Source: Saururus chinensis
Lineage: Eukaryota; Streptophyta; Magnoliopsida; Piperales; Saururaceae
Direction of reading: 5' to 3'
Length of the DNA: 64,000 bases
Assembly: GCA_035235625.1 (NCBI GenBank)
Contig: CP141142.1
Coordinates: forward strand, 46,293,644 to 46,357,643
The translations under genes and the position numbers were made by a program. Below are positions 50,741 through 63,164 of this stretch, one piece after another (position 1 is the first letter of the stretch; each line of letters opens with the position of its first letter). The notes under the pieces were generated by a model. The model saw nothing but the letters and a program-made list of their open reading frames with translations, was not told the DNA's origin and did not search any database.

Positions 50741-51900
50741 GACTTAGCTGGACAGAAGTCGCTCACACATCAAAGAGAAAGAAAGGGAAAAGGAAAAAGA
50801 TCGAACACCATAGCCAGGTTCAGAAAGTGATAAGAAAGAAAGTTCTGTCCGGTTTTTATCGGTAGGGTGGCCGTATGGGGGTGGCTGATAGCCGGAAGAA
50901 GAGACTTTCTTTTCTGCCCTTATCTTTTTGGGGCTAGTTTATGTAGTTAAAGAGAAGAAAGGCGTGTGCGGCAGGTGGTGATACAGGAGTAGCTCTCTCT
51001 TTGATGGTGTTTAATTAATGGAGGGAGTGAATGGCCTGTTCAAGTCATCATGACAAACAACAAAAAGGGTGCAATTTGAATGCTTTGAAGTCAAGGTGAA
51101 GGCTGAGAGAGGAAGGAGAACGCGCCAGTGTAGAGTTTACAGATACCCCCTTCCTGCCGCTATGCAGTCTTTCCCATTTGCTCACAGAAGGGAGCACTGT
51201 GCATCTCTCAGTGCATTTTGTGCGGAACAGTGGAAAGTTTGTTCTGTTCCTTGGCCTTGCCTGCCTGTACTGGCAGTGGGGGATGATGACACCTTTCTCA
51301 AAGGGTCCCTGTTTCCAGATGACGACAGAAAGAATGCTTTTGGTCAATTGAATGTAAGCTGTTCCGCTGCAGCCGTTCTGGGCAACACTTCTACTGGCTC
51401 TTTTTAGCTCTGTCTCGCCTTTCCCACTAGTCTCTGCTATCTAGCTAGCCTGGAAAGGCTTCAGGGTGCAGCTGGGCAGTGACCTGGGCCTACGTCAGGT
51501 TACTCGATCCCTTCGCCGTCTTGCTCCCTCGAGTTATCTTTTCGCTGGTTCCTTCCCTGGAGTTCAGGGAATGGGTCCATCAGACGATGGGAGTGAACAC
51601 TGAACAGTGGCTTTCAATTCCTTATGAACTTTGCTTGCTAGACTGGAGCAAGTGATCCCATCTCTTGGCCGTGGGCTTCCGGCCTACTGTATGTATTGTC
51701 CCAACTTAGCTTATGAGACCTAGGGCTACCAAGGTCACATCTTGTTAGGGTAATTTGCACCTCCAGCCCTTGTCTTTCTCCTTATTGCACTATGACTCCA
51801 TTTTCTATCACAAATTCAATTACGGTGCTGTCCGTGCATCAAGGCAATTTATCAAGAGTGTAGCCGCAGTTTAAAAAATAATTTTTTTACCCATGAGTCC
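50741..51900. other. AGO7 upstream region
   Basis: A purine-rich stretch (50780-50815) directly precedes the ATG. Frames up to 112 codons at 51050-51410 have no recognisable domain and mirror each other on both strands. No further gene is supported. Confidence 0.4.
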
Positions 51901-51949
51901 CTAGAGGTTTGAAATTTTAATTTAATAATTTTTTATTTTAAATTAATAA

Positions 51950-52397
51950 TTTTATTTGATAAAAAAATATTTTATATTAATAATTTTATTTTATTCCATG
52001 TAAGTGATTAGATACTTAAAAATATATCATAAGCTTATTTTTTTTATATATAAGGTTTACAATTTAATAAAAATAGATAATGATATTTCTCCACTCGAAG
52101 GATTGATATCAATTATGATGGGATAGTAAAAAGTTAATCTTAGCAAGACTCACCTTCCCTATCTAATCAAATATGGTATAATGTCTATAGTGTAAAAAAT
52201 ATATATAAATATTATTATTTTTTATTAAATTTAAGTATTTGGGTACTTAAAAAAATATCATAAGCTTATTTTTCTTTCTTTTATAAGTAAATTTTATTAT
52301 TTAATAAAAATTATTTTTTTTCTAAAGATGATTATTAATATGAGATAAAAAAATACTATTTTTTAAAATGTATCTATTAATTAAAATAGAAGGAGTA
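51950..52397. mobile_element. Two related AT-rich MITE-like copies (Stowaway/mariner-type)
   Basis: The core TATCATAAGCTTATTTTT followed by a TTATAWGT...ATTTAATAAAAAT stretch occurs at about 52025-52075 and 52255-52310, and a third time at 53330-53390. The second copy ends ATAGAAGGAGTA, the complement of a CTCCTTC-type Stowaway end. Confidence 0.5.
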
Positions 52398-52412
52398 ATA
52401 AAACCTTAAACT

Positions 52413-52919
52413 TAGGAGTGTAATATAGACAGACGTAGACGCAGACAAGGCATGTCCATAATTGTCCATTTTTTCATGGACCATGTGTTTGTCGTCTACA
52501 TATGTCCGTGACAGACACAGACAAAATGAAGATGAAATTTTAATATATAGTACTTTGTTCTCAAATTAAGAGTAGTTGGTAAAAAAAATTTAAAATGTAA
52601 ATTATAATAATATTAGGATAGACTAATTTATAAAATAAATAAATAATAATGCTAGGGAAGACATATTAGAGCATAACATGTATTTTTTATAATTTTTTTT
52701 ATGAAAATTAATTATGTGATAGAGGCTACTAATTTAGCTAAATTAAAAGTAATAATAATAAAATATATAATTGGCTGACGTGGACGGCTGTAAACACGAA
52801 TAACCCATGTCTGTATCCGTCTGCATTATGAATTGACAAAAAATATTATTTTCCATTTTAGTGGGGATGGACGCGGATGTAAACAGATACTAGACAAACA
52901 TATGCTATTTACACCCCTA
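52413..52919. mobile_element. Small hAT element (507 bp)
   Basis: The ends TAGGAGTGTAATATAG and CTATTTACACCCCTA are inverted. Flanks CTTAAACT (52405-52412) and CTTAAACC (52920-52927) match at 7 of 8 bases, the 8-bp duplication expected for hAT. Subterminal GACGTAGACGCAGACA / GACGCGGATGTAAACAG motifs are present. No coding sequence. Confidence 0.82.
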
Positions 52920-53230
52920 CTTAAACCTAATCCCATGATGCCTCACTTCGAGATAGGCCATAGAACCTCTCCTTTAACAGGGAAAGGCTTAAAAGCCAAC
53001 ATGCTAATGTTGGAGGGTTAGAAATTAAGATCAAGGTACAAAAGGTTATAACTAACAATTCTAAGAAAAAATAAAAAGGGTAAAATATATTTACTCCCTT
53101 CGACACTTATGAAAACTTACTTTGTGTTTAAAAGTTTTAATTACTTATACCCCTTACGTTAATAGGCATTTACAAATGGAAAAATATCATATTTTTTAGA
53201 TGAATACTAAAATGGGACATTTCTATCATA

Positions 53231-53425
53231 TACTCCCTCCATCCTAAATTTATAGCTCCATTTGCCATTTATTTTTGTTTTATATTAATAATTTTATTTT
53301 ATTTAATTTAAGTGACTTGGTAATTAAAAAAAATATCATAAGCTTATTTTCTCTTCTCTTATACGTGAGTTTCACCATTTAATAAAAATATTATTTTCCT
53401 AAATACAACTATTAATATATTATAT
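53231..53425. mobile_element. Stowaway-like MITE
   Basis: TA then CTCCCTCCATCCTAAATT marks a typical Stowaway/mariner end. The interior matches the copies at 52.0 and 52.3 kb. The right end is eroded. Confidence 0.55.
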
Positions 53426-54048
53426 AAGGAATAATTTGATCATTTTCTTAACATCAAGGGGCATAAATTTAATTTTCTCAACATAAGGGGTGAAAGTATA
53501 ATTTTAGCAAACATTAGGTGGCATTAGTATAATTTATCCAAAAAAAAGGTAGGAAGTAGATTTCGAAGAGGTGGAGGGAGGCATCACCAATATAGCTTAC
53601 ATTTTAGTAATATAGCTAATTATTCCTCAGCTCAGTAGGGGTAGTTTATGTTCATAACACGGATTATTGCCATGAGAATCCTACAATTAGTGCTCATTTG
53701 ATGAAAAATCTGAAACCAGAAAAGATCTGAAAAGCAACTGAGGAGAGCTTACTTAGGCGCTATATAAGCATAAATTACATCCGAGGAGAGTTTAGAAACA
53801 AAGCCAATATAAATAGAATATGACAATTTACACTAATGATGTGATATTAAAGCTAATTTTCTTTAATGGTTAAAACGCATCTACCCAAAGTGAAAACTTC
53901 CGATGCTATCAAACATTCAGCTAATACTCAGCTCTATAAATGGATCTAAAATTCCACAAAAACCGATCATGAGGCTGATATTCAAACACAGGTCTTATTA
54001 AGCCTTATCAAATAGGAAGTAAATTTTATACCCCCGATTGACAAGTAA

Positions 54049-54210
54049 CCTAGCATAAGGAACATATAGGAGAACCGTCTATTAATAAAATCAACGGCTC
54101 ACATGCTATTACATGTTTAACTTTAAAGTTAAGGTTAATGATGCTAATATATGTTAGCATGTAAGTTATTATTTTAAATATCAAAAGTGCTCTAGCGTTC
54201 CTCACTCGAG
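54049..54210. mobile_element. MITE, family A copy 3
   Basis: CCTAGCATAAGGAACATATA followed by GGAGAACCGTCTATTAAT and a GATGCTAATATATGTTAGCAT core match the family at 5890 and 60083. Confidence 0.65.
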
Positions 54211-54364
54211 CATAGAAAATGATGTAAGCCGACGTAAATGAAAGTTCGGCAAACCAATAATTGAGTGGCCACATAATTGGCTGCCATGATGTTGCCGGAT
54301 GTTTAGGCTGCCTAATTTCACACACCAGTGTGAAAGAAGGGAAGCGTTTTTCATGCTCCCTGCA

Positions 54365-54516
54365 TGAGCTGAGCGTAAGAAACGCTAAGAAGCGTTGGAT
54401 TTTAAGATCGATAATGTGCAAGCTAACACACATTAGCACAAATAATATTTACGTTAATGTGCACTAATATATACGCCGTTGTTCTTAAAATCCAACACTT
54501 CCTACGCTCAGCTCAT
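54365..54516. mobile_element. MITE, near-palindromic relative of family A
   Basis: GAGCTGAGCGTAAGAA and GTTGGATTTTAAGATCG on the left face CTTAAAATCCAAC and TACGCTCAGCTCAT on the right. The core ACACATTAGCACAAATA and TTAATGTGCACTAAT is the family A core, but the outer ends differ. Confidence 0.7.
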
Positions 54517-56031
54517 AGTGAGAGTGAAACATAGAAAACACTTCATGAAAAAAAGTAACACCTCTCCACAACAATATCATCTCATGGTTCGTACAGAGCT
54601 AACAGGATAAAGCGGTCTCAGACTCGACGATTTGATACATCTCCTTCATCCTGGATCACAATGGAACTTGCATGGGTTCCTTGTTATTGTTGATGCTGAG
54701 TCCACACAGATGTAGATTGTGTGTTACTGTATGCTTTTTAGAAAGTACTTATTGGATGTTATTATGAAAAATCTTTATAACTGCATCAGCTGCACCACCA
54801 TCATTTGTATCTTCTTTAGCGTAAACCTTTTTGCCGTGTATGATTCAGTGTCTCCTTCCACTTTCCTTTTTCTTTTCGCCCATCATTCTGCGTTGCTCTT
54901 GGCTTATGCGTTTCCCAGACGCTCTGGCGTGGGATGGGATGGATGAATGAAAAAGCCACCAGCTAATTGGTAGGTACTCGCAGGTTAATGAATCAAGAAC
55001 ATGGCCACAGGTCCACAGAGACTCTCCATGTGTCTAATGTCGGTAATGTGGCAGGGCCTTATTACCCAAATAAACTATCTACCCAAAAAAACACATTTAT
55101 AACACATTTATATGACTAATTAGTAAACTAAAAGGAGAATTTATTATATGGAAGCTAACTAAACTAATTAAGTTTCAGGTAAAGGAAACCATACACCAGT
55201 TATGCAATGTATTTTGGCAAAGGAGCCAAAAGTCCGGAAAACTTATATGGCCAAAAAAATGGTATACAGCTGAAGACAACAGAGTATATTCCAAAGAAAG
55301 GTGAGGTGTTTTAAAAGTTAAGATCAATGTGTTTAATAAGCAATATCACACCATGAACTAAATATCACACCATGAACTAAATGGATCTGTAACTTCCTTC
55401 CTACGGTATTTGCCAAGAATGTCTTTTAAGGGAACAAATTGATAGCCTAGAGGTACTACTGTATTATTCTCACCAATAAAAACAGTTATTTAAATTATCT
55501 AAAAAGGAATGATAGCACAATACTGGTTTCTCCTTATTCATCTTCAGATCTTTTCTGCTCAGTGGTAATAGAAAACAAGAAATTTTTAGATTATTTGTCT
55601 GTTTGGGCTTCTTCACTTGTGGGTGTAGTTTTAAGGAGGGTTAATTTAATGCAATCATATCTTGCAGTACCCTCTTAGTGCTTAATGAAATTTTTAATTA
55701 CCAAAAAGAAACTACGATTGTGTAGATCATATTCTCTCTTGGTTTAGTGAGTGGCTTTGTCTTTGTTAAGGAGCACAAAGGATAATGATCTTCATAGTAG
55801 GTTTTAGAAAAGCAATCCGCCTTAGCCCAAAAGGGCAATGCCTTATATTGATATCAGTTTCAGCTACTTCATAGTTAGGATAATTTGTTTTTCCATTGAA
55901 GACAAAAGTACAAGACGAAAGTACATCTCACTTGTTGGGATGGCGAGTATTGCATGCAAAACCCTAAGAAAATTGAACTGCGACTAAAGTTACAGTGAGG
56001 ACTTGATGAGACAAAAAGAATATTTTTTCAG
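54517..56031. other. Intergenic, nothing recognised
   Basis: AT-rich sequence with only short frames. The portion just below 56032 is the expected 3' UTR of the ERF gene. Confidence 0.4.
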
Positions 56032-57324
56032 CTAGATAACAAGGCAAATGGGAGACAGGTCAAGTGAACTCCAAAGTGATGATTCACCTCCATCACTGTT
56101 TGGAGCAGCAGGGTCAGCACTGTCAATTGTAACAGAAGCATGATCAGCAGTTACATTGGAAGAGGAAGATGAGGAAGGCTGCACTCCTATTTGATCATCC
56201 TCAGGATTCACATTCTGGTCATTCGCCTGCATCTTTAGATCGCACTCCTCATGCTTCTTCTCTGAACTATCATTTGCATCATTACCTCTAAGGTTACTGA
56301 AGAGATCAGAGACTCCTGCCTTTGCACTCCTAAGTCCAAGCCTCAACCTCAGGCACTCGGAGATGCCATTAAAAGCATAGAGTGATGCAGAGATCTTTCT
56401 TTCATACTTCATCCTCTTCATGGCAGCTCTAATCGCCGAAGGCTCATCCACAATGTTCTCCTCTTCCACAGCTGGCTCAACAATTTCCTCAGCAAACTCA
56501 AATGGTGAGTAGAAGCAATCAGACCCGGCGGCATCCATAAATCGAAAATCAAGTGCTGCATCTTGATCAGCACAGTTTTCCTCAGCTTCCACCATTTCTC
56601 CCTGGGGATCGTGACAGTTCTCTCCATCAGTGGTCTGACTCATACCAATACTCCAATCATAAACAAGTCCTTCTCTTGTACCGGCCTCCTCTTGCTCAGT
56701 AAAACATGTGTCAAGACTCATGTTCATGCAATCACTAGTATTACTAGCACTACTGGTACTGGCTGCTGTATTGGTAGTAATAGTAGAAACTAGAGAATTG
56801 CTAGTAAAATTCAGGTATTCAGCAAATTGGATGTCTTGCTCTTCTGCTCCTTCTCCATACTGTATAGCCTGCTCTTGTAGTGGTTGCTGCTGATTTATAG
56901 GCAAAGCTGCAGATGAACTGGAAGCACTATTTCTAGCTTTGAGCCTGAGTAGAAGAAGATTGGACACCTTAGAGGGCAAGGCAGGTGTGACCGCGGATGA
57001 CGGATTGCATGGCCAAAAATTGGTGCGGGTGTTAGCCCCACGTAGCAAGCAAGCAGCCTCATCATAGGCCCGGGCAGCCTCTTCGGCTGTGTCAAAGGTG
57101 CCCAGCCACACCCTTATCTTTTGTATGGTGTCCTTGATCTCGGCCACCCACCGGCCGGACGGCCGTTGCCGCACACCTACGTATCGCTTTCGGGCTTGCT
57201 GGGCCCCTGTCAACGCCGCCACAGCCGCTGCCTCCTTCACCACCTCCTCCCATCCGATCCCGGAGTCACCATAGTTGTTCTGATCATGATCAGCTACCTC
57301 CCCAGCCTTCCTCTTTCTCACCAT
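56032..57324 (-). CDS. AP2/ERF transcription factor, RAP2-11/ERN-like
   Basis: A single-exon 430-residue protein. The AP2/ERF DNA-binding domain spans about 47-103: [20 protein letters not shown], then [20 protein letters not shown] and [12 protein letters not shown]. The basic KRK near the N-terminus is a possible nuclear signal. A long Ser/Thr- and acid-rich region (about 130-300) may be an activation domain. The motif [15 protein letters not shown] (307-321) resembles ERQISASLYAMNG near the end of Arabidopsis RAP2.11, and the domain spelling also fits legume ERN1-type factors, so this subclade is favoured over other ERFs. RAP2.11 acts in the low-potassium response and ERN1 in nodulation; the role here cannot be told. 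An ATG-started frame in the leader (57550 to 57290) overlaps the start out of frame. Confidence 0.93.
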   Translation of the reverse strand: MVRKRKAGEVADHDQNNYGDSGIGWEEVVKEAAAVAALTGAQQARKRYVGVRQRPSGRWVAEIKDTIQKIRVWLGTFDTAEEAARAYDEAACLLRGANTRTNFWPCNPSSAVTPALPSKVSNLLLLRLKARNSASSSSAALPINQQQPLQEQAIQYGEGAEEQDIQFAEYLNFTSNSLVSTITTNTAASTSSASNTSDCMNMSLDTCFTEQEEAGTREGLVYDWSIGMSQTTDGENCHDPQGEMVEAEENCADQDAALDFRFMDAAGSDCFYSPFEFAEEIVEPAVEEENIVDEPSAIRAAMKRMKYERKISASLYAFNGISECLRLRLGLRSAKAGVSDLFSNLRGNDANDSSEKKHEECDLKMQANDQNVNPEDDQIGVQPSSSSSSNVTADHASVTIDSADPAAPNSDGGESSLWSSLDLSPICLVI

Positions 57325-59620
57325 GTTTGGAGATATGATACCAAGTGCCTACCTCCTTTTCCTGGTTCTTTCTAATTATAACCTGAGGTAGGACCCTTTT
57401 GCTGTCGCACCCATGTCGATTGGTGGGATTAGATGAATTTATAAGAGAAGGTGGAGATGCTGAGTGGAGGGGGGAAGAGGGATTGAAGGAGTCATTGTAG
57501 CTTGTTTCTACCTTCTTGTTTTGTTTATTTTTGGCTCCTCTTCCTACCATGTGGAGGCCTCTCTTTGATGGTAGGGGTAGATCAATGCCATTTTCCACGG
57601 TTTATAACATCCAAATTGTACGAAGTTTTCCACCTAAACTTTGATTAATTTATTGATTAAACATGTTTTTTAAACGTGAATGTAAGATATGACTCGGTCC
57701 TAGTGAGTATATGCAGGTTGAAATTTTCTATTTGCTTCCAACTTTGTTTTTATATTAGTTTTCCCACTTCCAAGAAGCTTCAATCAATAGATTTATTCTT
57801 GATGATGTAGACCTTAGAATACCTCCAGCTTGATCTTTTTTGTTTTGACCGTTATGTCGTTGAACAAGTATGTCATTCCCAACCATAGTTACAAGTGTGA
57901 GTTTTGTGCAGTGAAGAACCAAGTTCTTATCCTCCACGTGGAAGGGACCCTTAGGGTTTTGGTCCAATCTAATAAAAATTGCTCATGAACATGATACTGT
58001 GTTTAACACAATCGTTAACAGACAACTTGGACTGAACACTAAAAGGGGGGTGGAATTTATTCATCCCAACTAATTCTTGATAGGTTGAATCAGCCTTATT
58101 TTGTTAGCACGCTGCCATTTACTGAACAATTAATCCAGAAAAAGGTCTGGAAATTCGATCTCCTTCCCCGTTTAGATGGAGGCATTGAAGTCCAGTTTGG
58201 GATGCATGGCCACACCTCCACCATTGCAGGCATAGTCTCAGACCTTACAATATGCATTGCTAGCTGGTATAGCAACTACTTATATATTAATGTGATTCAC
58301 ATCAAGAGCAAATGGAACATGTTACAAGAACCAATTGATTATTTCCAAATTGGTGAATCTGTGTATTGCTTGAGTGTGAACAGAGACTTCCCACCACATC
58401 CCATACGCTTTCTTTTTTTGGAGGTGGGGAAGCATCTCATACGCTGTTTGATCTCGTAACTACTATATTCCACATCACACAAAGGCATACTTTGTCTTGG
58501 CTTGAGGATTGCTTAGAAACAAACAAAAATGAAAAGCAATAGAAACCACCTCGATAAATCAACCACTAATAAATACTAATTACTTATCCTGCATGATTAC
58601 GCACTTGTCGTTGCTTATGGCCGAGAAGAACGACTTCCCCAACGCCCCACAAGCCACTCACTTGACTATCTTGTGTTTGTTCTTTATTTCTCTCAACTTT
58701 CATCTGGTTTTACTCTCATAACGATGCTGTGAGCTCTTTTTAAACGTTACACACAATTGGAACAACATTGGCTGTCGAAGTGAATTTTTCTTCATGGTTA
58801 GACACAAATAGCTAGCTCTTGCTTTTGTTAACGCTTATCGAATGATGCGTTATATGTGATTAAAACGAAAATTACTTATCAATTACTCTGACAAACTCAA
58901 TACAGCTTGAATATGTATACTTCTATGGACCAAAATTCCTGACTCGAAAGACAATTATTCTTCATCGTACTACATCATAAGCACATGCTGACTATTACTG
59001 CATCTTCCCCTTTTTGTAGTTTATTTATGATAGTGGGCTCATATTTAGGTTATTTGTCTTACTGTTTGATGAAAAGGAATATCATTCGAGGTGCAACATT
59101 ACTGAGTACGAGTCTCAACTTCCGGCTTCAGGTCTGCTGTGAAACACCCCTACCCATCGTGGTGGGAGTGCCCAAAACAATGACTCCACTTGGAAAAATG
59201 CCTGAAAATTTATGCCAAATTCTTACACATTTTCCAAAGTGGGTGTTTTAGGGAGTGCTTCACAGCTGATCTGCATCCTCAACTTCCCTACCTCACATAG
59301 AAACAGGTAGCAAGTACAAAGGACAGATATGTGGACAAGATTTTAATGTGTAACTTTGTATTGTTCGTTTGCACTCTTTGTGAGTCACACCCAGGGAGCA
59401 CTTTACAAGGCCAATACTAACAGAACCAAAAACAACCTGATACCAATCCAATCTAGGGAGGGAGAGAAGACAAGAGAAGCATGCAACAGAAGTCACTTTC
59501 TCCCATCTCTCAATCTTTCCCTTTCTCGACAAATGAAAAGCTTTGGAGACACCGTCTCTTCACCTTGAATAGAATATGCAAAAGCCACGAACAACTAACT
59601 ATAAACGAAAACCTGATATT
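57325..59620. other. ERF upstream region and intergenic DNA
   Basis: Frames at 58085-58459 and 58985-59251 have no recognisable domain. A small inverted repeat at about 59147-59272 (CTGTGAAACACCCC facing GTGCTTCACAG) resembles a MITE. No gene is supported. Confidence 0.4.
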
Positions 59621-59934
59621 TGCTGTGTCCTTTCTTACTTTATGTTGTTTGACTAAGTAAGCTGCCGTTCCTTCGTCACCACGTGGAGACAGTGCAGGGA
59701 ATGGAACAACCAGGGAGAGCAGTAGAGCAAAGAAAAGGAAGTCAGATTCAAAAGGCATTTTTTCAATTTTTTTCTTCTTCTCGTACTAAAACGCTCCAAC
59801 TCAATGACCCAATACATGATTTTCTTTGCTCTACTGCTCTCCCTGGTTGTTCCATTCCTGTACTGTCTCCACGTGGTGATGAAGGAATGGCAGCTTACTT
59901 AGTCAAACAACATAAAGTAAGAAAAGACACAGCA
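59621..59934. repeat. Near-perfect long hairpin, ~115-bp arms, 83-nt loop
   Basis: Left arm 59621-59736 and right arm 59820-59934 are inverted copies differing by about four substitutions and one base insertion. Shared pieces include TTACTTTATGTTGTTTGAC, CACCACGTGGAGACAGT and GGAATGGAACAACCAGGG. A further short pair, TTCAAAAGGCATT (59747-59759) and AATGCCTTTTGAA (59934-59946), is also inverted. Read inward, both arms can encode FALLLSLVVPFP..SPRGDEG-like text, so a gene fragment may have been duplicated. It could be a young MIRNA-type or hairpin-siRNA locus, or a transposon fold-back. Confidence 0.85.
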
Positions 59935-60082
59935 ATGCCTTTTGAAATAAGAAGTTATTTTTAAATTTTTTTTTGAGGCAAAATTATTTTTTGATGTATC
60001 TTTTCTTTCTTTCAAATAGCAAGGATATATATGGTATATGTATGGTAGAATGAAGTATTTTTTATGCTATCTACTGACAGTG

Positions 60083-60232
60083 AACCTAGCATAAGAAACA
60101 CATAGGAGCCGTCTATCTATAAAATTGACAACGCACACAGTAACACAAGGGTCAAGGCCAATGATGCTAATGTGCGCTAGTGTGCGCTGAAATTCAATGG
60201 CTCCCATGCATTCCTTAAGCAAAGATCTCTAT
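60083..60232. mobile_element. MITE, family A copy 4
   Basis: CCTAGCATAAGAAACACATA and GGAGCCGTCTATC on the left face AATGGCTCCCATGCATTCC and TTAAGC on the right. The core is GATGCTAATGTGCGCTAGTG. Confidence 0.72.
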
Positions 60233-60650
60233 TAGTAGGGGGCATAGAAAATGATGCCATGGTGGAAAAAGTGGTATTTTTCATTTTTCCAGTATATAAC
60301 TTGTATAGAGAAGAAGAAACTTCATTTTTATGTTAATTTCATCCAGTAAGAAATATAGGGTATATTCAATACCTTAGGTTACCATCCTTGTTCACTCATT
60401 CTATAAACATGCACTCCCTTTGTCTCATGTTAATTAATTGTCCACAATTTAAAGAAGTCACATTTAAGGATAACTTAAAATAAGACAACTACTATGGGGC
60501 AATTTTTTTTCTTCAAATCCAAACAAATAATAAGGGCAGAGATAATAGCATTTGTGACAAAAAAGCTCCTCTGTTCAAGTCGTCTAATACCATTTTTTTT
60601 GCTCATGATTCTGTTTTTGGGTCATGATGATTGACATACTACAATAGGAA
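60233..60650. other. Intergenic with a Stowaway-like end
   Basis: CACTCCCTTTGTCTCATGTT at about 60412 resembles a Stowaway/mariner terminus (CTCCCTCCGTCYC), but the matching end was not found. No gene is visible. Confidence 0.4.
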
Positions 60651-60659
60651 TTATATTTT

Positions 60660-61479
60660 GAACGCCGCTATTTCCCCCCCAAAAAAATGCTTAGAACCCC
60701 CCACTACAGAAAAATAATTGACATTTTTTAACAACTCGGTACTCCTCACACTCCCTTATAATTTTACTCATGCCACCTCAACACCCTAAAACTTCTTGAG
60801 GTTTTTTTTATGAGTGGTACCCTGCACCAAATAAAATTGATTTTGACGGAGGCCTTAAGTCCCCGTCAAATTTTGTATATTGTAGCAGTACCACCCCTTG
60901 CTAGAAGTTTTCCATAAGTTTTTTAAACTCCTGGAAGTTTTGTGGCAAGGGGTACCCCTCGACAAATAAAACTATATTATACAGGAAACAAAGGTCTTTG
61001 TCAATGTCTGCATATTGTGGCGATGACCTCTCCCTGCTAGAAACCATTCAGAAGTTTAAAAAATTTTCGGAGGTTTCTTGGCGTGGGATATCATCTGCCA
61101 AATAAAACTTATTTGGACAGAAACCTTAATTCCCCGTCAAATTTTGCATATTTTGTCAATGACCACCCCCCACCAGAAACCATCTAGAAATTTTCTAGAG
61201 GAACAACAAAGTGAGGAGAAGAGGGAAAAAGATCGTGGAATATGAGTCACAAGCGAGGGGGAAGAAGAAATATTATTGGGGAAGAGGAGCCACAATCGAT
61301 AGGAGAAATGGAAGAATTTACGCTGGAGGAGGAAGATTTTGAATAAGACAATGATAGAGAAAAAATAGAGTTAAAAAGAATAGTGGAAGCGGAGGGTATT
61401 TAGTAATTTATTAAAAAAATTTGAGGTGTGTAAAGTATGGGGGGCTTGAGTAAATTTTGGGGGAGAAATAGTCACGTTC
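60660..61479. mobile_element. Mutator-like non-autonomous element (820 bp)
   Basis: The ends GAACGCCGCTATTTCCCCCC and GGGGGAGAAATAGTCACGTTC are inverted, and the element is flanked by a perfect 9-bp duplication TTATATTTT (60651-60659 and 61480-61488). Nine-bp duplications are characteristic of Mutator-type transposition. Internal AAATTTTGCATATTGTG/CCTTAAGTCCCCGTC blocks are repeated about three times (60850, 60990, 61120). No transposase. The right half matches 24155-24428. Confidence 0.88.
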
Positions 61480-61488
61480 TTATATTTT

Positions 61489-62057
61489 ATTTTTAGGCAT
61501 CAAATATATCTTACTGTTGCCATGAAGGTTAATACCATGGATCCACCAATAAATGTTCTATCACTTGGAGCTTTGCATAAAATCTTTCCATTCTGTCATA
61601 GACAACCGCTAATCACAATGCTACAAATCTTGTATTCATGCACAAACCCGCAAACGAACGTGTGAATGTCAAACTTCAAATGTAACAATTGTTACAAGTT
61701 CTGTAGATGTTCTTGTAATATCTAAAGAGATCGCACATGCTGTTACTATTCTATGCTTTAACATTCTATGCTTTAATAGGGTAAACTGATACATACGTCT
61801 ATTAATTTTAAATACTATACCATAGAAATAAAATTTATTTGTTTTCACATTGATTTTTTTTTCTAGAATTGAGTGACGATTTGATTATAAACAATCTTGT
61901 TTCCCTTCATAGCACACACACATTGATACAAGCTAGGACAACGGTGGTTATAAACAACTAGATACCTTTTTTTAACGAACTAGATTTCAAAATAATTTTT
62001 TAGATAATTTATAAGTTTATTTCCTACACTAACCAACTAGTTTTGAGTGGACTCCTT
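61489..62057. other. Intergenic, nothing recognised
   Basis: AT-rich sequence without recognisable domains or terminal repeats. Confidence 0.4.
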
Positions 62058-62622
62058 TAGGGCTAGGAAGGATCAGTTGAGTCAGCCTTGACCCACACCT
62101 AAATCGGGTATGACCCAACACCTAAATCAGGTATGACCCAACCCCATTTAGGTCAAAACGGGTTGGGTATGTAGGTAACCCTATATTTTTTTCTTAATTT
62201 AATATTTTTTAACCTTGGTATTTTATACCTTAATAGAAAAAATTTAGATCTATTGCAACATTATAAATAAATGTAAACCACTTTATATGTTATTTGATAA
62301 AAGTTGAAGAAAGAACATTACGGTACTATAAGATACACATCCTTTTTTTTTATGAGACATAAGATACACATAAAAAACCATAGCAATCCACAAAAATTAC
62401 TAATTGACTATCAAATAAAGCAAAAAAAAAATCTAATTTTTTTTATCTTCTCCACCTTAGGCCATGACATCATTTTTATAGGGCCCAAGGTTATATAAGT
62501 AAATCCCAACTTGAACCTATTTTAAAAATAGGTGAACTTTTTAAATCCACACCTTAACCCTATTTTTAGTGGGGTCAAATCGGGTGCTAATTAGGCAAGT
62601 TAGGTTGATTTTCCCAGCCCTA
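62058..62622. mobile_element. hAT-like non-autonomous element (565 bp)
   Basis: The ends TAGGGCTAGGAAGGATCA and TGATTTTCCCAGCCCTA are inverted. Flanking octamers GACTCCTT and GACCTCCT agree at 5 of 8, so the target duplication is uncertain. Subterminal GGGTATGACCCAACACC repeats support an element. Confidence 0.6.
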
Positions 62623-63164
62623 GACCTCCTCATGCATATGATAGGGTAATAGTTTTGCTCATGGAATCCCTAGATTTTTAAAACTCTAAAATAGAAGATT
62701 TCAATAACGTTACTCCCGCTACTCCTGGCTCAACTTTTAACAAAGGGATCCTCAACTTCAAGTCAGCATTCCTTTGCAGAAATCTCAAAAGAGCATCCAG
62801 TTTTGGAAAGAATAGTAAAAGTCTATAAGAATCATCACTTATAAAATGCAACATTAGAAGTTCTCTTACCAAAATAAACTTGACAGTGGCATATCTCTCC
62901 TCATAAAGCCTTATGCCACCTCAACAAATATCACGTAAAATTTTCAAAGCCAACAAATCAATCAAATTATTGCCATTATACGATAAAGTATAATTACATA
63001 AAACACAAGCTGTGTGAACAATATATCAACTACATGCTCAATTCCGACCAATGAGGTAATGCCAAAAAAAAAAAAAAAAAAAGCACCGATGGCCATTTTG
63101 ATAACATATTTACACAATGAAAGTCACAAACTCATATTAGTACAGGATTTGCCTATTCTTCCGC
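62623..63164. other. 3' flank of the CSC1-like gene
   Basis: Expected to hold the 3' UTR of the minus-strand gene that ends at 63165. It includes an A(19) run near 63064. Short frames here have no recognisable domain. Confidence 0.4.

Noticed and set aside
51048-51407. 99- and 112-codon frames on opposite strands
   Set aside because: They overlap each other, and no family resemblance or splice context was seen.
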